This document shows, piece by piece, positions 11,572 to 23,330 of a stretch of 64,000 nt of DNA. Position 1 is the first letter of the stretch. Each line of letters starts with the position of its first letter. The translations under genes were made by a program, and so were the position numbers. Below the pieces are notes generated by a model. It had not been told where the DNA came from. It made no database searches and saw only the letters and a program-made list of their open reading frames with translations. The DNA comes from Chenopodium formosanum (Eukaryota; Streptophyta; Magnoliopsida; Caryophyllales; Amaranthaceae), in contig CM044858.1 in the NCBI GenBank assembly GCA_024500155.1, positions 29,096,786-29,160,785 on the forward strand, in the 5' to 3' direction.

Positions 11572-14082
11572 TGTTTAAAAATGCATCCGGAATGACCTTC
11601 TCAATTTCGGCCGATTGGACTCTGCAATGTGCTTTATAAGTGCATAGCTAAATGTCTTACTAAACGACTTCGTAGGGTTCTTCCTTCTTTGATTTTGGAT
11701 ACTCAAAATTCCTTTGTTCAGGGCCGCCAAATGGCGGATAATAGCTTACTGGCTCATGAGTTACTTTCATATATGTCAAAGTCATCTACGACGAAGATTT
11801 GTTCGGCCGCCTTAAAGCTTGATATGAACAAAGCATATGATAGGGTTAACTGGAATTTCCTCTGGGATGCACTCCGTCAGTTTGCTTTTCCTCCATACTA
11901 GGTCCACATTTTACAACAATGTGTGACAACGAGCTCATATCAAATTCTGGTTAATGGTTCGCCCTCCCACCCTTTCCATCCTAAATGTGGCATGTGTGAG
12001 TGGGATCCTTTATCTCCTTATATTTTTGTTCTTTGCATGGAGATTTTCTCTTTGATGCTCCGTCGAGATGAGCAAAGAGGTTTGTTACAGGGTCTGCGTA
12101 TTTCTCGTCGGGCCCCTTCGGTTTTTCATCTCTTTTTTGCGGATGACGCTTTCCTGTTTTTTCGTACTTCTCCCTCTGCTTGTGATCAAATCCTTTCGGT
12201 GACTAATGAGTTTTGTTCCATCTCGGGGCAGATGATCAACCTACAAAAATCCTTTGTCAAATTTAGTTCGAATACTCCTGATAATTACCGGGACTATTTA
12301 GCTTCTGCTCTTCGAATGTAGGCTCGTCAAGTCATTGGAGATTACTTGGGTCTCCTTGGTTATTTAGGTCGTAGTAAATGCAAGGATTTCCAATTCATGG
12401 TGGACAAGGTTGTTCAGCGACTATTGGCGTTTGCTTCTCTTAATTTATCTTGTGTAGCAAATCTGGTGATTATAAATTCTATTATGATTGCTTCTTTCAA
12501 TCATATTCTCTCCATTTTCAAGGTTCCTTCTACAGTTTTGTAATCGGGTGGATTCTTTGCTCACTCGATTTTGGTGGAAACCTATAAAAGATGCTAGGGG
12601 TTAGCCTTAACCTCTTCCTCGACGATGCATCTCCCTAAAGGGTTAGGGGGTTTGGGTATTCGTCGTTTGCGTTCCTTTAATTTAGCTTTGCTTGCTAAAT
12701 AATCTTGGCGCTTGAGGCTTCATCCCCAACTTCTAGCTTCTCGTATTCTTAAAGCTAAGTTCCCTTCCTTATTCTCTTCCAAACCTACTATTACCTGTTC
12801 TAGACCTTCCTGGGGTAGTAAAGGTTTATTAGAAGGTGGTTCGTTTCTTTTTAAGGGTATTGCGTGGAAGATTGGCTCAGGTGCCAATGTGAATATTCTT
12901 GAGGATCGTTGGGTACCTAATGTTAAGGTTGAGTTTAAGGATTCAATCCCGGAAGGTACAAGGCCTTCCTTTGTGTTGGAACACCCGAAGCAGAAGATTG
13001 ATGATTTTGTATACTGAAAATACACTCAGGATGGTTCCTTCTCTACTATGTCAGCCTACTCTTGTTTACTTGGTCAAAATTTACTTTCATGCTCTAACTC
13101 GCTGCAACTGTATGGTGGAGACGCCTATGGGGTTTGCCTATTCTTCCGAAATGGAAGATGTTTGTCTGGAAGGTTTTACATAATGCTATTCCTATGGTAA
13201 CACTCCTTGCCCTCCGAGGTATACCTGTTGATCCATCTTCTATCTTCTGTCGCGATTCCAATGAATCGATTGATCACTTATTCAAGGAATGTGATCTGGC
13301 TTGTCGGATTTGGAATACTATTCCCCAGAACACACAGCTTAGGCTTGACTCCCCCTCCCCTTTTCATATTTGGTTCTCAGACCTTATTTCTGATTTTGCT
13401 TCTACTAGAGACTGGTCTAAGCTTGACTTTTTTTTTGGGGTTTGTTGGGCTCTCTGGTGAACTCGAAATAATGTAAGGTTTCGATCTGAGGTTTATTCAC
13501 CCCCAGTATATTCTGGAATTGGCTTCTAGGTAGTGTGTTAGAAGTCAAGAGGCGCGTAAATTTGTTGCCTGTTCGATTCCTTCTAATCCTCCTAGGTTTT
13601 CCTCCCCTCCTTTGGTTCAGACTCTCCAAGGTAATGCACAAGATGTTTGTGACATTCATATGATCTTTGATGGTGCTTAGGATCCAGGGAATCACAATGC
13701 TGGTGTTGGTTGGTGTTTCTGGGTGCCTCCTTTTCTCAATGTTAAGGGGGTGGTGCGAGGGCCTGTGTTGTGAGTTTCTGAATTATTAGCTTCCATTTTG
13801 AGCTTAAGCAAGATTCTCAGTTAAGTTTCTCAAAAATCCTTCTAATCACAGATTCGGTGATGTGGATTCTTCAAGATCTTTGTCAACTTATATCTTCTTT
13901 TACCAGTTGTCAAGTTCGGAAGATTTCAAGGTCTTTAGTTGCGGAGGCCCATGATATGGCTACTGCTGCTCGTCGTCGTGATTTACTTTGTTTTTCATTT
14001 TAGTTAGTTTTTTTTAAGATGTTCATTGTTCTCTTTGTAAAAAAAAAAAAAACAAAAACAAAAAAAAAAAAAAAAAAAAAAA
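11572..14082 (+). mobile_element. 5'-truncated L1-type LINE, degenerate
   Basis: The plus strand encodes remnants of a plant L1-clade ORF2 in order: the reverse transcriptase entry motif (PIGLCNVLYKCIAKCL), the catalytic AALKLDMNKAYDRVNW segment, the FADDAFLFF box near 12138, a zf-RVT-like segment near 13130-13350 and an RNase H start (IFDGA...GVGWCFW) near 13660. Several in-frame stops and frameshifts occur, for example at 11899-11901 and 12319-12321. It ends in a long poly(A) at about 14040-14082. The endonuclease end is absent, as expected for 5' truncation. The similar strings TTTAAAAATG (11574-11583) and TTTTAAAATG (just after the poly(A)) may be a TSD. The element is inactive. Confidence 0.87.
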
Positions 14083-14479
14083 GGTTTTAAAATGTTCTCA
14101 CACAATGACACGACAATAACATGATTATTAAAACTAACAATTATATCAAAAACTATAAATAGATGAAGACTATCGAATTTATTAAAACTTCCTTGCATAC
14201 TACCAACAAGTTTATGAAAGCCTATAATCAAAGAATAACATAATACGAAGTAGTTGGTTCCTAGCTAATTCCCTTAAATGAAAATCTCATAGATGCCACA
14301 ACTACAAATATAAAAATTCAACTACAATACATCTTATGCTACTTGTGATGATTATGCCAAGAAAATTAAAGTTATACACCCTCGGTTTTTTTTAAAGGTA
14401 GGTTTTACAAGTGCACCAATTTTATTTTTGAAAGCCTTCTATGTAAACATCCAGTCATACACAGCAATTAGATTCACTT

Positions 14480-15325
14480 TGTTGGAAGTTCTTGATATAA
14501 TGCTAGAGTGTTAGGAAAAAAATAAGAGAGAGAGAGAGAGAAAAACAATGGAAGGGGAAAAGTCCCACATTGATTGGGGAGGAAGGTTTTTCCTTGTTTT
14601 TATATTGTAGTGCTTTAGCACTACTTAGTTGAGTAAGTTGGAGGTGTGTGTTACTCCACACACACACACACGCGCGCGCGCGCGCCGAGCCGAGCCGGGT
14701 CGGGTCGGGCTCGGGCCTCGGGCCTCGGGACTTGGGGTCTTGGGGAATGCGATGCGCGGGCGTGGGTCCTTGTTATCTTTTTGGAGAAATTTTATTTCCT
14801 TTTTCTTGTTAACAGAATATTCCAAGTATCCGTTTTTGACTGTTGGGATTTTCTGACTGTTGTGGGAATTAATCAGCCATTAATCCCTTGATTTTAGCTG
14901 ATTAATTCACTCCCTTGTTTCTTGCCTCGTTTGTTGACTGACTAGATTAATCTGGTCATCTTCTTGGCCAGGTTCTTCCCACCTTTTATGCTTCCCGTTT
15001 TTCCTCTTCACCCTATAAATATTCGGTGGTTTTCTCAGCCAAAACACAACACACAATCAGTCTACTCTCTTCTCTAAAATTATTTAAACACATGTTCTTC
15101 CTGTTCTGTTTTCTGGGCAAGTATTCTGAGTTCCAGTCGGGTTTGTGAGTGCACATAAACTCCGGCGCCGTGCTTATCCTGGAGGGCGACCGCAATTGTC
15201 TACTGCACCGGGAGGTAGCGCGGAATCGTCTTTTAGGTCAGTGGTTCTCCACGACGCGGCTATTGTCAGTTTGGTTCACGCATCAAGAGATAAGTTATTT
15301 CTGTTTATTGCTTATTAGTATAACA
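14480..15325 (+). repeat. 5' LTR of the copia element
   Basis: This LTR carries a (GA)n run, a (CA)n(CG)n run at about 14658-14686 and a GC-rich GGGTCGGGCTCGG block. A TATA box (CCTATAAATATT) near 15012 places the likely transcription start about 30 nt downstream. It drives the polyprotein mRNA. No classic tRNA-iMet primer site (TGGTATCAGAGC) follows it. Confidence 0.95.
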
Positions 15326-15340
15326 ATCTAAAAGACGATC

Positions 15341-18300
15341 ATGGCTTCCAAATTCCTTGTTCCTGATATGTCTAAACTAGAACCTCTTGATGGAAAGAAT
15401 TATAAACGTTGGGCTGTTAGAATGCGTTTTTATTTGGAGCAGATTGATGTTGCATATGTTCTTGATGATATTGTTGAACCTGTTGATAAAGATGATTTGT
15501 CTGAATATGAGATTAAGTTTTTTAAGGATGATAGAACTTGTAAGGGCATGTTGTTGCATTATATGTCGAATAGTCTGTTGGATATTTATATGGGTTTTCA
15601 TCATGCTAAGGATATTTGGGATGCTTTAGAGAAAAAATATGGAACTGATGATGCTGGTACTAAACGTTATTGTGTTAGTAAGTGGTTAAGTTTTCAAGTT
15701 GTTGATGATAAGCCTATTATTGATCAGATTCATGCCTATGAGAGTGTTTGTATTAATATGGCTGCTGAAGGTCTGTCTATTTGTGATACTACCCTTGCTA
15801 TTGTTCTGATTGAGAAACTCCCTCCCTCTTGGAAGGATTTTCGTAACCAACTCATGCACAAAAAGAAAGACCTAACCTTAGAGGAACTTGCTGCCCACCT
15901 CAAAATTGAGGAGGAAAACCGTATCAAAGACAAAGCCCCTTCTGTTTTCCCTTCCTCTTCTTCTGCCAAAGCCAACCTTGTTGAACCCAAATCAAACAAC
16001 CAGTCCAAAGCCAAAAACAGTAACCTTAAGCCTAATGGGAAAATTCAGAAGTACAAGTTTAAGGGGATCTGTTATGAGTGTGGTATGACTGGTCACAGGG
16101 CTAGAGATTGCAGGGTCAAGAAGAAGAATGGGCAAAGTCAAGCAAACCTTATTGAAGATTCTGACGTTATTGTTGCTGTTGTTTTAGAAGCTAACTTTAC
16201 AGGTAATGCTGCTGAGTGGATTGTTGACACTGGAGCTACCAGACACATCTGCGCCAACAAGGACATGTTCACTACCTATGACAAGGTCGAAGGTGAAAAT
16301 GTCTTCATGGGCAACTCAGCCTCTGCATCTATCCAAGGCAAAGGGAAGATCGTTCTCACTCTCACTTCTGGAAAATTGCTTACTCTCACTAATGTTTTGC
16401 ATGTTCCAGAAATGCGCAGGAATTTAATTTCTGGCAGTTTGCTCATGAAAGCTGGACTGAAGCTCTCCTTTGATTCTGATAGATTAGTTCTTACTCGCAA
16501 TGGGGAATTTGTGGGGAAGGGCTTTTGTAATGGGGGGCTTTTTACTCTTGATGTTAAAATTGACACTATGAATAAGAATGCTAGTACTTCTTCTGCTTAT
16601 ATTGCTGAGTCTATTGATTTATGGCATGCTAGATTAGGCCACGTTAATTTTGATTCTGTTAAAAGGCTTAAACACTTAAATTTGATTCCAAGTTTTTCTA
16701 AAAATGATTTTTCGAAATGTCAAGTTTGTGTTGAAGCCAAATTTACTAAAAAGCCATTTAAATCAGTAGATAGACAGACTGAAGTACTGGAACTTGTTCA
16801 TAGTGACTTAGGTGATTTTAATAATCACGAAAGTAGAGGGGGTAAAAAGTATTATATTACTTTTGTTGATGATTGTTCACGCTTTTGCATGGTTTATCTT
16901 CTCAGGTCTAAGGACGAAGCTGAGGAAATGTTCCTCAAATATAAAGCTGAGGTAGAAAACCAGTTAGACAAAAAGATCAAGAGAGTTAGGAGTGACAGGG
17001 GTGGTGAGTACAGCCCTGACACTCTTAAGGCATTTTGTGAGCAACTTGGCATTGTTCATGAGACGACGGCTCCCTATTCACCCGAACAAAACGGTATAGC
17101 TGAAAGGAAAAATAGAACTTTAAAGAATATGATGAATTCTATGCTTATTAGTTCTGGGCTTCCTAATAACATGTGGGGGGAGGCTATTCTTTCTGCTTGT
17201 CATGTTTTGAACAGGGTTCCTCACAAGAAGCTTGACAAGACTCCATACGAAATATGGAAAGGTCGAGCGCCAAACCTGAAATACTTGAAAGTGTGGGGGT
17301 GCCTAGCAAAAGTAGGCATACCTAGTTTCAAGAGGGATAAAATTGGTCCCAAAACTGTTGATGCTATTTTTATTGGCTATGCTTATCAAAGTGCAGCTTA
17401 TCGTTTCTTTGTTAAAGGTGCTAACAACTCTTATGCAGGTGGTCATATCATTGAAGCAAGAGATGCCGAGTTCTTTGAGAACATTTTTCCTTTGAAAATG
17501 TCTCCTTCTAATGATAGTGAATTGCATGCTAGTAGTTCTGTTAGTTTACCTATTGCTAATGCTCCTATTACTAACGATGATTCTGTTTTGGAGCCAAGGA
17601 GAAGCAAAAGGGCAAGAAAGGAAAATAGTTTTGGTCCTGATTTTATTACTTCTTATTTATCTGAATCTTCCTTAATTGATGATGATTTTGTGCATATTTT
17701 TGTTTTGGAAGATGATCCAAGAACCTATGATGAGGCAATGAGGTCAGTTGATGCTGTTTTTTGGAAAGAAGCAATTGATAGTGAATTACAATCAATTCTC
17801 AATAATAACACTTGGGAATTGGTTGAACTTCCTAGAGGTTGTAAGCCCATTACTTGTAAATGGATCTTTCGGAAAAAATTAAAGGCCGATGGATCCATAG
17901 ACAAGTATAAGGCAAGGATAGTGGTAAGGGGTTTTACTCAAAAGTTTGGCATTGATTATTTTGATACTTACTCCCCTGTTACTAAAATTGCAACCATTAG
18001 GACTTTAATTGCTCTTGCTTGCATTTTTGGTCTTGTTGTTCATCAAATGGATGTCAAAACTGCTTTTTTGAATGGTGACTTGGATGAGGAGATTTACATG
18101 GTCCAACCTGAAGGGTTCGTTGTTCCAGGACAAGAGGAGAAGGTTTGTAAGTTAGTCAAGGCATTGTATGGGCTTAAACAAGCTCCAAAGCAATGGCATG
18201 ACAAATTCGATAAGACTATGACTGGTAATGGTTTTCATGTTAATGAAGGTGACTCTTGTGTTTATTTTAAGCATGATAGTCATGGTTGTGTAATTATTTG

Positions 18301-19255
18301 TCTTTATGTGGATGATATGTTGATTTTTGGGACTGACTTGGATCGTGTAAATGAGACAAAACAGTTTTTGAGTTCGAACTTTGAAATGAAAGACATGGGT
18401 GAGGCAGATGTGATTTTGGGAGTAAAAATCAAAAGGACTCCAAATGGCATCTGTCTTAATCAGTCACACTATGTTGAAAAAATTCTTAAAAAGTTTGACT
18501 CATTTAATGTCGATCCAGTTAAGACTCCCTATGACCCAAGTTTCCACTTAAAGAAAAATAATGGTAATCCAGTTAATCAGTCTGAATATGCTAGAATTAT
18601 TGGTAGTGTTATGTTTCTTATGAACTACACTAGACCTGACATTGCTTATTCTGTTAGTAGGTTGAGCAGGTACACTCATAATCCAAGCAGTGATCATTGG
18701 ATTGCTCTAAGGAGGTTGCTTAGGTACCTTAAGGGTACTATGGATTGGGGTTTGCACTACTCCAAATTTCCTGGAGTTTTGGAGGGTTTTTGTGATGCCA
18801 ACTGGGTATCCGATAATGATGAAGTTAACTCCACTAGTGGCTATGTCTTCACCCTTGGGGGTGGAGCCGTATCCTGGAAATCTTGTAAGCAATCTTGTAC
18901 TGCTATGTCTACTATGGAATCTGAGTTTATTGCTCTTGAATTGGCAGGTCATGAGGCAGAATGGTTGAGGAACATGCTTGCAGATATTCCACTGTGGGGG
19001 AAGCCAGCTCCTTCAGTTGCACTTCATTGTGATTCGCAAGCTGCTATTGCTGTTGCACACAACCATGCCTATAATGGGAAGAAGAGACACATCCGTCTGA
19101 GGCATAAAGCCGTCAGAAATTTGTTGTCTGAAGGGGTGATATCACTGGACTATGTAAAGTCCGAAAAGAACATTGCGGATCCGTTAACTAAAGGCCTATG
19201 TAAAAAGCTAGTTTTGGAAACATCGGAAGAGATGGGGCTAAAGCCCGTTGTATGA
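15341..19255 (+). CDS. Ty1/copia Gag-Pol polyprotein, intact (1304 aa)
   Basis: This single frame encodes every protein needed for copia retrotransposition. Gag of the UBN2/retrotran_gag type spans about residues 10-200. A CCHC zinc knuckle is at 244-257 (C244, C247, H252, C257). The aspartic protease has D296 in WIVDTGA. The integrase zinc-binding residues are H429, H434, C460 and C463, and the core triad is D489, D552 and E588, followed by a PHKKLDKTPYEIW-type GKGK-like region. Reverse transcriptase has the VHQMDVKTAFLNG segment near 900 and YVDD at 989-992. RNase H shows D1152 and the D1231 region and ends with the KNIADPLTKGL signature. The start is the first ATG after the LTR, in MASKF context. 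No stops or frameshifts were seen, and length is normal for a copia polyprotein. The lineage within copia is not assigned. Confidence 0.97.
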   Translation: MASKFLVPDMSKLEPLDGKNYKRWAVRMRFYLEQIDVAYVLDDIVEPVDKDDLSEYEIKFFKDDRTCKGMLLHYMSNSLLDIYMGFHHAKDIWDALEKKYGTDDAGTKRYCVSKWLSFQVVDDKPIIDQIHAYESVCINMAAEGLSICDTTLAIVLIEKLPPSWKDFRNQLMHKKKDLTLEELAAHLKIEEENRIKDKAPSVFPSSSSAKANLVEPKSNNQSKAKNSNLKPNGKIQKYKFKGICYECGMTGHRARDCRVKKKNGQSQANLIEDSDVIVAVVLEANFTGNAAEWIVDTGATRHICANKDMFTTYDKVEGENVFMGNSASASIQGKGKIVLTLTSGKLLTLTNVLHVPEMRRNLISGSLLMKAGLKLSFDSDRLVLTRNGEFVGKGFCNGGLFTLDVKIDTMNKNASTSSAYIAESIDLWHARLGHVNFDSVKRLKHLNLIPSFSKNDFSKCQVCVEAKFTKKPFKSVDRQTEVLELVHSDLGDFNNHESRGGKKYYITFVDDCSRFCMVYLLRSKDEAEEMFLKYKAEVENQLDKKIKRVRSDRGGEYSPDTLKAFCEQLGIVHETTAPYSPEQNGIAERKNRTLKNMMNSMLISSGLPNNMWGEAILSACHVLNRVPHKKLDKTPYEIWKGRAPNLKYLKVWGCLAKVGIPSFKRDKIGPKTVDAIFIGYAYQSAAYRFFVKGANNSYAGGHIIEARDAEFFENIFPLKMSPSNDSELHASSSVSLPIANAPITNDDSVLEPRRSKRARKENSFGPDFITSYLSESSLIDDDFVHIFVLEDDPRTYDEAMRSVDAVFWKEAIDSELQSILNNNTWELVELPRGCKPITCKWIFRKKLKADGSIDKYKARIVVRGFTQKFGIDYFDTYSPVTKIATIRTLIALACIFGLVVHQMDVKTAFLNGDLDEEIYMVQPEGFVVPGQEEKVCKLVKALYGLKQAPKQWHDKFDKTMTGNGFHVNEGDSCVYFKHDSHGCVIICLYVDDMLIFGTDLDRVNETKQFLSSNFEMKDMGEADVILGVKIKRTPNGICLNQSHYVEKILKKFDSFNVDPVKTPYDPSFHLKKNNGNPVNQSEYARIIGSVMFLMNYTRPDIAYSVSRLSRYTHNPSSDHWIALRRLLRYLKGTMDWGLHYSKFPGVLEGFCDANWVSDNDEVNSTSGYVFTLGGGAVSWKSCKQSCTAMSTMESEFIALELAGHEAEWLRNMLADIPLWGKPAPSVALHCDSQAAIAVAHNHAYNGKKRHIRLRHKAVRNLLSEGVISLDYVKSEKNIADPLTKGLCKKLVLETSEEMGLKPVV

Positions 19256-19813
19256 ATTGTGAAATAATGAACTCCTACTCACTATGAGTTCAAAGGGGAA
19301 CGTTATGTAATAATTCGGAAGCACATTTTTATATTATTTGTCCATCTCTAGATGTTTGTTTTGTGCTTAGCTACATATGAGAAAGAGGATGAGCATACGG
19401 CTCTTAATGAACCCATATCCATATTTTTGGAGGTGTGTTGTAGCTCACACTTGATGGAGTTCACCTACTTAGGTGTGGAAGTGTGGCCGCTTCCTATGAG
19501 TATTTCGTGGGCTTATACTCTAGAGCACCTATGAGCATCCAGGCTGGACGTATGGCCAGTATAATGCGTCACCTTTATTCGCGGAATTTCAGAATATTAT
19601 ACATGTTCAATTGTGTGGCTCAAAGTGACGGGTCCCTAACTCCCTATTGAGTTCAAGACGAAGGTCACTTGGTAGGTGAGGGATCATAGTTTGATGTCCA
19701 CTATGTGTTAATTCAAGTCGCGAGACATTGACACTTATGCAATTGTTTTGTTTTGCCCAGAATTCATTTTTTTTTTCTTTCATTCTTTTCATATCTTCGA
19801 ACCTGTGGGGGAT
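19256..19813 (+). other. 3' non-coding tail of the copia element with polypurine tract
   Basis: This 558-bp stretch lies between the polyprotein stop and the 3' LTR. It contains several direct ACTCACTATGAGTTCA-like and GAGTTC motifs. It ends with GTGGGGGAT, the plus-strand primer tract that abuts TGTTGG of the LTR. No ORF of note is present. Confidence 0.8.
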
Positions 19814-20659
19814 TGTTGGAAGTTCTTGATATAATGCTAGAGTGTTAGGAAAAAAATAAGAGAGAGAGAGAGAGAAAAACAATGGAAGGGGAAAAGTCCC
19901 ACATTGATTGGGGAGGAAGGTTTTTCCTTGTTTTTATATTGTAGTGCTTTAGCACTACTTAGTTGAGTAAGTTGGAGGTGTGTGTTACTCCACACACACA
20001 CACACGCGCGCGCGCGCGCCGAGCCGAGCCGGGTCGGGTCGGGCTCGGGCCTCGGGCCTCGGGACTTGGGGTCTTGGGGAATGCGATGCGCGGGCGTGGG
20101 TCCTTGTTATCTTTTTGGAGAAATTTTATTTCCTTTTTCTTGTTAACAGAATATTCCAAGTATCCGTTTTTGACTGTTGGGATTTTCTGACTGTTGTGGG
20201 AATTAATCAGCCATTAATCCCTTGATTTTAGCTGATTAATTCACTCCCTTGTTTCTTGCCTCGTTTGTTGACTGACTAGATTAATCTGGTCATCTTCTTG
20301 GCCAGGTTCTTCCCACCTTTTATGCTTCCCGTTTTTCCTCTTCACCCTATAAATATTCGGTGGTTTTCTCAGCCAAAACACAACACACAATCAGTCTACT
20401 CTCTTCTCTAAAATTATTTAAACACATGTTCTTCCTGTTCTGTTTTCTGGGCAAGTATTCTGAGTTCCAGTCGGGTTTGTGAGTGCACATAAACTCCGGC
20501 GCCGTGCTTATCCTGGAGGGCGACCGCAATTGTCTACTGCACCGGGAGGTAGCGCGGAATCGTCTTTTAGGTCAGTGGTTCTCCACGACGCGGCTATTGT
20601 CAGTTTGGTTCACGCATCAAGAGATAAGTTATTTCTGTTTATTGCTTATTAGTATAACA
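19814..20659 (+). repeat. 3' LTR of the copia element
   Basis: Same length (846 bp) and apparently same sequence as the 5' LTR, ending at 20659 and followed by the CACTT target duplication. Confidence 0.96.
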
Positions 20660-20871
20660 CACTTTGCATCACATGAGAATAAATCAAAGATACATATGCA
20701 TACAAGTAAAAGACTTTGCAAAGTTCAGGTCTTATCTTCTAATAACTATCAGAAAGGTATGCATAAAAGAAATCAGACAATAGCAACCTTAATATATACA
20801 GACCACCACCAACTTGTTTTCAACAGCAAGTCAACACTACCAATAAACCCATTTCACTAAAAACGGATGGA

Positions 20872-21099
20872 GAAATAAAATAGAGCCCCATAGATTAGAA
20901 ACAATGCTAAATTATAAGTTGAACATCTTCAAGGCTCAGCTTTAAAAGATGCCATCTTCATAACAATGCTAATACCATTGAGCTACATAGATTAAAAATA
21001 AAATAGAGCCGCATAGATTAGAAACAATGCTAATACCCAATCTAAAGTGAAAATAAGAAAGATAAGGCTCAGCTTTAAAAGATGCCATCTTCATAACAA
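20872..21099. repeat. Imperfect direct duplication (~100 bp units)
   Basis: A unit containing AAATAGAGCCNCATAGATTAG, then GCTCAGCTTTAAAAGATGCC and ATCTTCATAACAA, occurs at about 20872-20966 and again at about 20997-21099 with internal differences. The flanking 21100-22389 holds nothing I recognise. Confidence 0.75.
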
Positions 21100-22389
21100 G
21101 TTGCCTAGGGAAGGCATTATGTACGACCAACTAGAGAAAGTTTAGGATATGTATCAAATGAATGACATTCAGCAAGTTTCTTTCCTGCATACTACAGCAG
21201 CAAAGTCAAGTCAGAAAGCAACAAACAGGGCCCAATGAGTATTTTTTGGTGTGAATTGATCCAAACAGCAGAAAAAGACATACTACGACTGTGGCAAGCT
21301 TAGGCATACTTCAACTTGATGCACCCATACAATTCTAAGCAAGAAGCCAAACCAATAATATACAATTCTACATGCTGAATCATTTGGTTGATTAGTTCAG
21401 AAACTACTAAACCAGTCTGCATCCAAATAGCAGAAAATAAGTTGAGTAAACATGCAATTTTATAACAAGAAAACATCTTGGCACAGACTAGGCTCTCGCT
21501 TAGGAGTAAAGTCTAAATCAAGGAGCATCATTGGCACTCAAACTCTGAGTAAATACCACAGATAACATTCCACCAAAAGAAATCAAACCACAAATATTCA
21601 ATATCTCATTCTTGTTCCTAATGGAGGTGATGATAACCTATGTTAATCAGACTCCTCATTTTATCTCTATTGTCCATGTGACATCCTCGACACACCGATT
21701 GGATATGGATACTTGAGAACTAGACACTTAATTAAAGCTTAAAATAAGAAGGAAAAAAATATGCATTAGCTAAGCTAGACACTTGGTCACTTGGATATAC
21801 TAATGATCAAATCTTCAAACCTGAATATGCAATCAGTTATAATATCAAAAATCCAGAACAATACACTTTGAGCACTTCATTTAGTTGCATAATATCAACA
21901 CAATGTTGTCAACAATACTACAGAGTAATCATGTAGAAGGCCCTTCCTACAGAAGTATTACTGATGATAGAAATACAACCATCAAATGATTGGCACTTTC
22001 TACTGTATGATATCGATGCAAGTACCAAAATGAAGAAAAACGAACACCAAATGACAGCTACAGATGAATAAATGGAAATCAGATAATATCTACACATTAG
22101 AGTAGTGGAAAAGCAAAGACTAACGGAGAATATCAACACGAAAGGGAAGCTGCATTCCTTGGTGGTTCTTTAATGTAAGGAGTCAGGACTCCTTATTGCT
22201 AGGGAATGGTATGAAACTGGTGAGCAATAAAAGTGGGATGCAGAAATCATTCACTACAGCAAAGACAGGAGGAAGTACAAGGACAACACTGTCCTTTTTA
22301 GAACCTTTTCAAGTTCATCACTTGATAAATACAACACTTTGTTTAGTATCAACTTCACCCCATACTGCCTGACAAGAGCAGACCTGGTC

Positions 22390-23330
22390 TTAATCCTTTT
22401 TTCCAAACTGTAGCCAAAGAATACAAGGTCCCATGTATTTTGGTATCATGTTCTCTACCAAACAATAAGTATACAAGGTCCCAAACCTTTTGACCATGGT
22501 CTTAAGATCCTCCAAACTATAGCCCTTCTCCAAGATAAATGCTGTAATAGGCCTGAAATTTCTTTCGATGCTTAGTCCAAAAGTCTGTGGTGATCTTACC
22601 AGAAAAACAGCCACATCTATACCTAGCAAAGATAAATTCTTTGCTGTTGGCCGCAAATTTTCCTCAACACTATATAGCTTATTATGTTGGGCCAATGGGA
22701 CAGAATCTTGCCAACATCTTGTACTGTGAGACCCATTTCATATAGGAAATCAACTGTTGACATTAACTTTTGCCTGCTATACTTAAGAAGGGAGGGAAAT
22801 CAATACATTAATTTTGCCCATTTTTCCTTGTCCAAACCCAAGCCCTCCAAGAAATTTATGGTGGTACTAGGTTTTCAGAAACACTTAATCCACATAATTG
22901 TGGTGTCTTACAAAGAATGATGGCTAATTTGAATTTCGGAATTCCAAGTTCAAGAAGGAACTCAACCACGGGTCTGACTTTTCCATCCAAACTGTAGTAA
23001 GCAAAAGCTGGGAATTTTCAAGTAATCTGCTGGATATCCTCAAGATCCATTCCAAGTTCAATAGCCTTAAGTATCATCAGGCAGCTTTTTAGATTCCAAA
23101 ATTACATTTGGAGAGATAGCCTCTGCTGTCACATTCTCGTTTATAGGCATATTTGGAAAGATTTCCACGACATCAACCATATTATTTCCATGCTCTAGTT
23201 GCAGGTTTTCAAGGTAAGGAATGAGAGCATCTCTGATTTCCAGGGTTGTTAACTCCCTATCTCCATTCTCCAAGGCTTCAAGCAAGTGTTCGCCGGTGGC
23301 TTCCTAGTTGACGGCAGGATGACCGACACT
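22390..23330 (-). pseudogene. mTERF-family protein (mTERF9-like), degenerate
   Basis: Minus-strand fragments read as consecutive mTERF repeats: a leader with LEALENGDRELTTLEIRDAL and VDVVEIFPN, then LEDIQQIT, KFPAFAYYSLDGKVRPVVEFLLELG, PQLCGLSVSENLVP and YSVEENLRPTAKNLSLLGIDVA. These are followed by SPQTFGLSIERNFRPITAFILEKGYSLEDL and RFGTLYTY. Intact proteins bind organellar nucleic acid and act in chloroplast or mitochondrial gene expression; from memory the closest is plant mTERF9. Here the frame is broken by a shift at about 23068, a TGA after QQIT, a stop after ENLVPP near 22870 and another shift after MIPKY near 22430. No introns are seen, so it could be a processed or truncated copy. 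It is unlikely to be functional. Confidence 0.8.

Larger units (their letters stand above)
14480..20659 (+). mobile_element. Complete, young Ty1/copia LTR retrotransposon
   Basis: Two 846-bp LTRs (14480-15325 and 19814-20659) begin TGTTGG and end TAACA. They look identical base for base when read side by side. CACTT flanks the element on both sides (14475-14479, 20660-20664). Between the LTRs lie a 15-nt leader, one uninterrupted polyprotein ORF, a 558-bp non-coding tail and a purine tract (TGTGGGGGAT) abutting the 3' LTR. Integrase precedes reverse transcriptase, which defines copia. Identical LTRs imply recent insertion. Confidence 0.97.

Noticed and set aside
14625..14891. Arg/Ala/His frames in the copia LTRs (also at 19959-20225)
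   Set aside because: They come from CA/CG dinucleotide runs duplicated with the LTR and have no conserved domain.
15736..16014. Minus-strand open frames across the copia polyprotein
   Set aside because: They lie opposite a strong intact coding frame and show no independent family signature.
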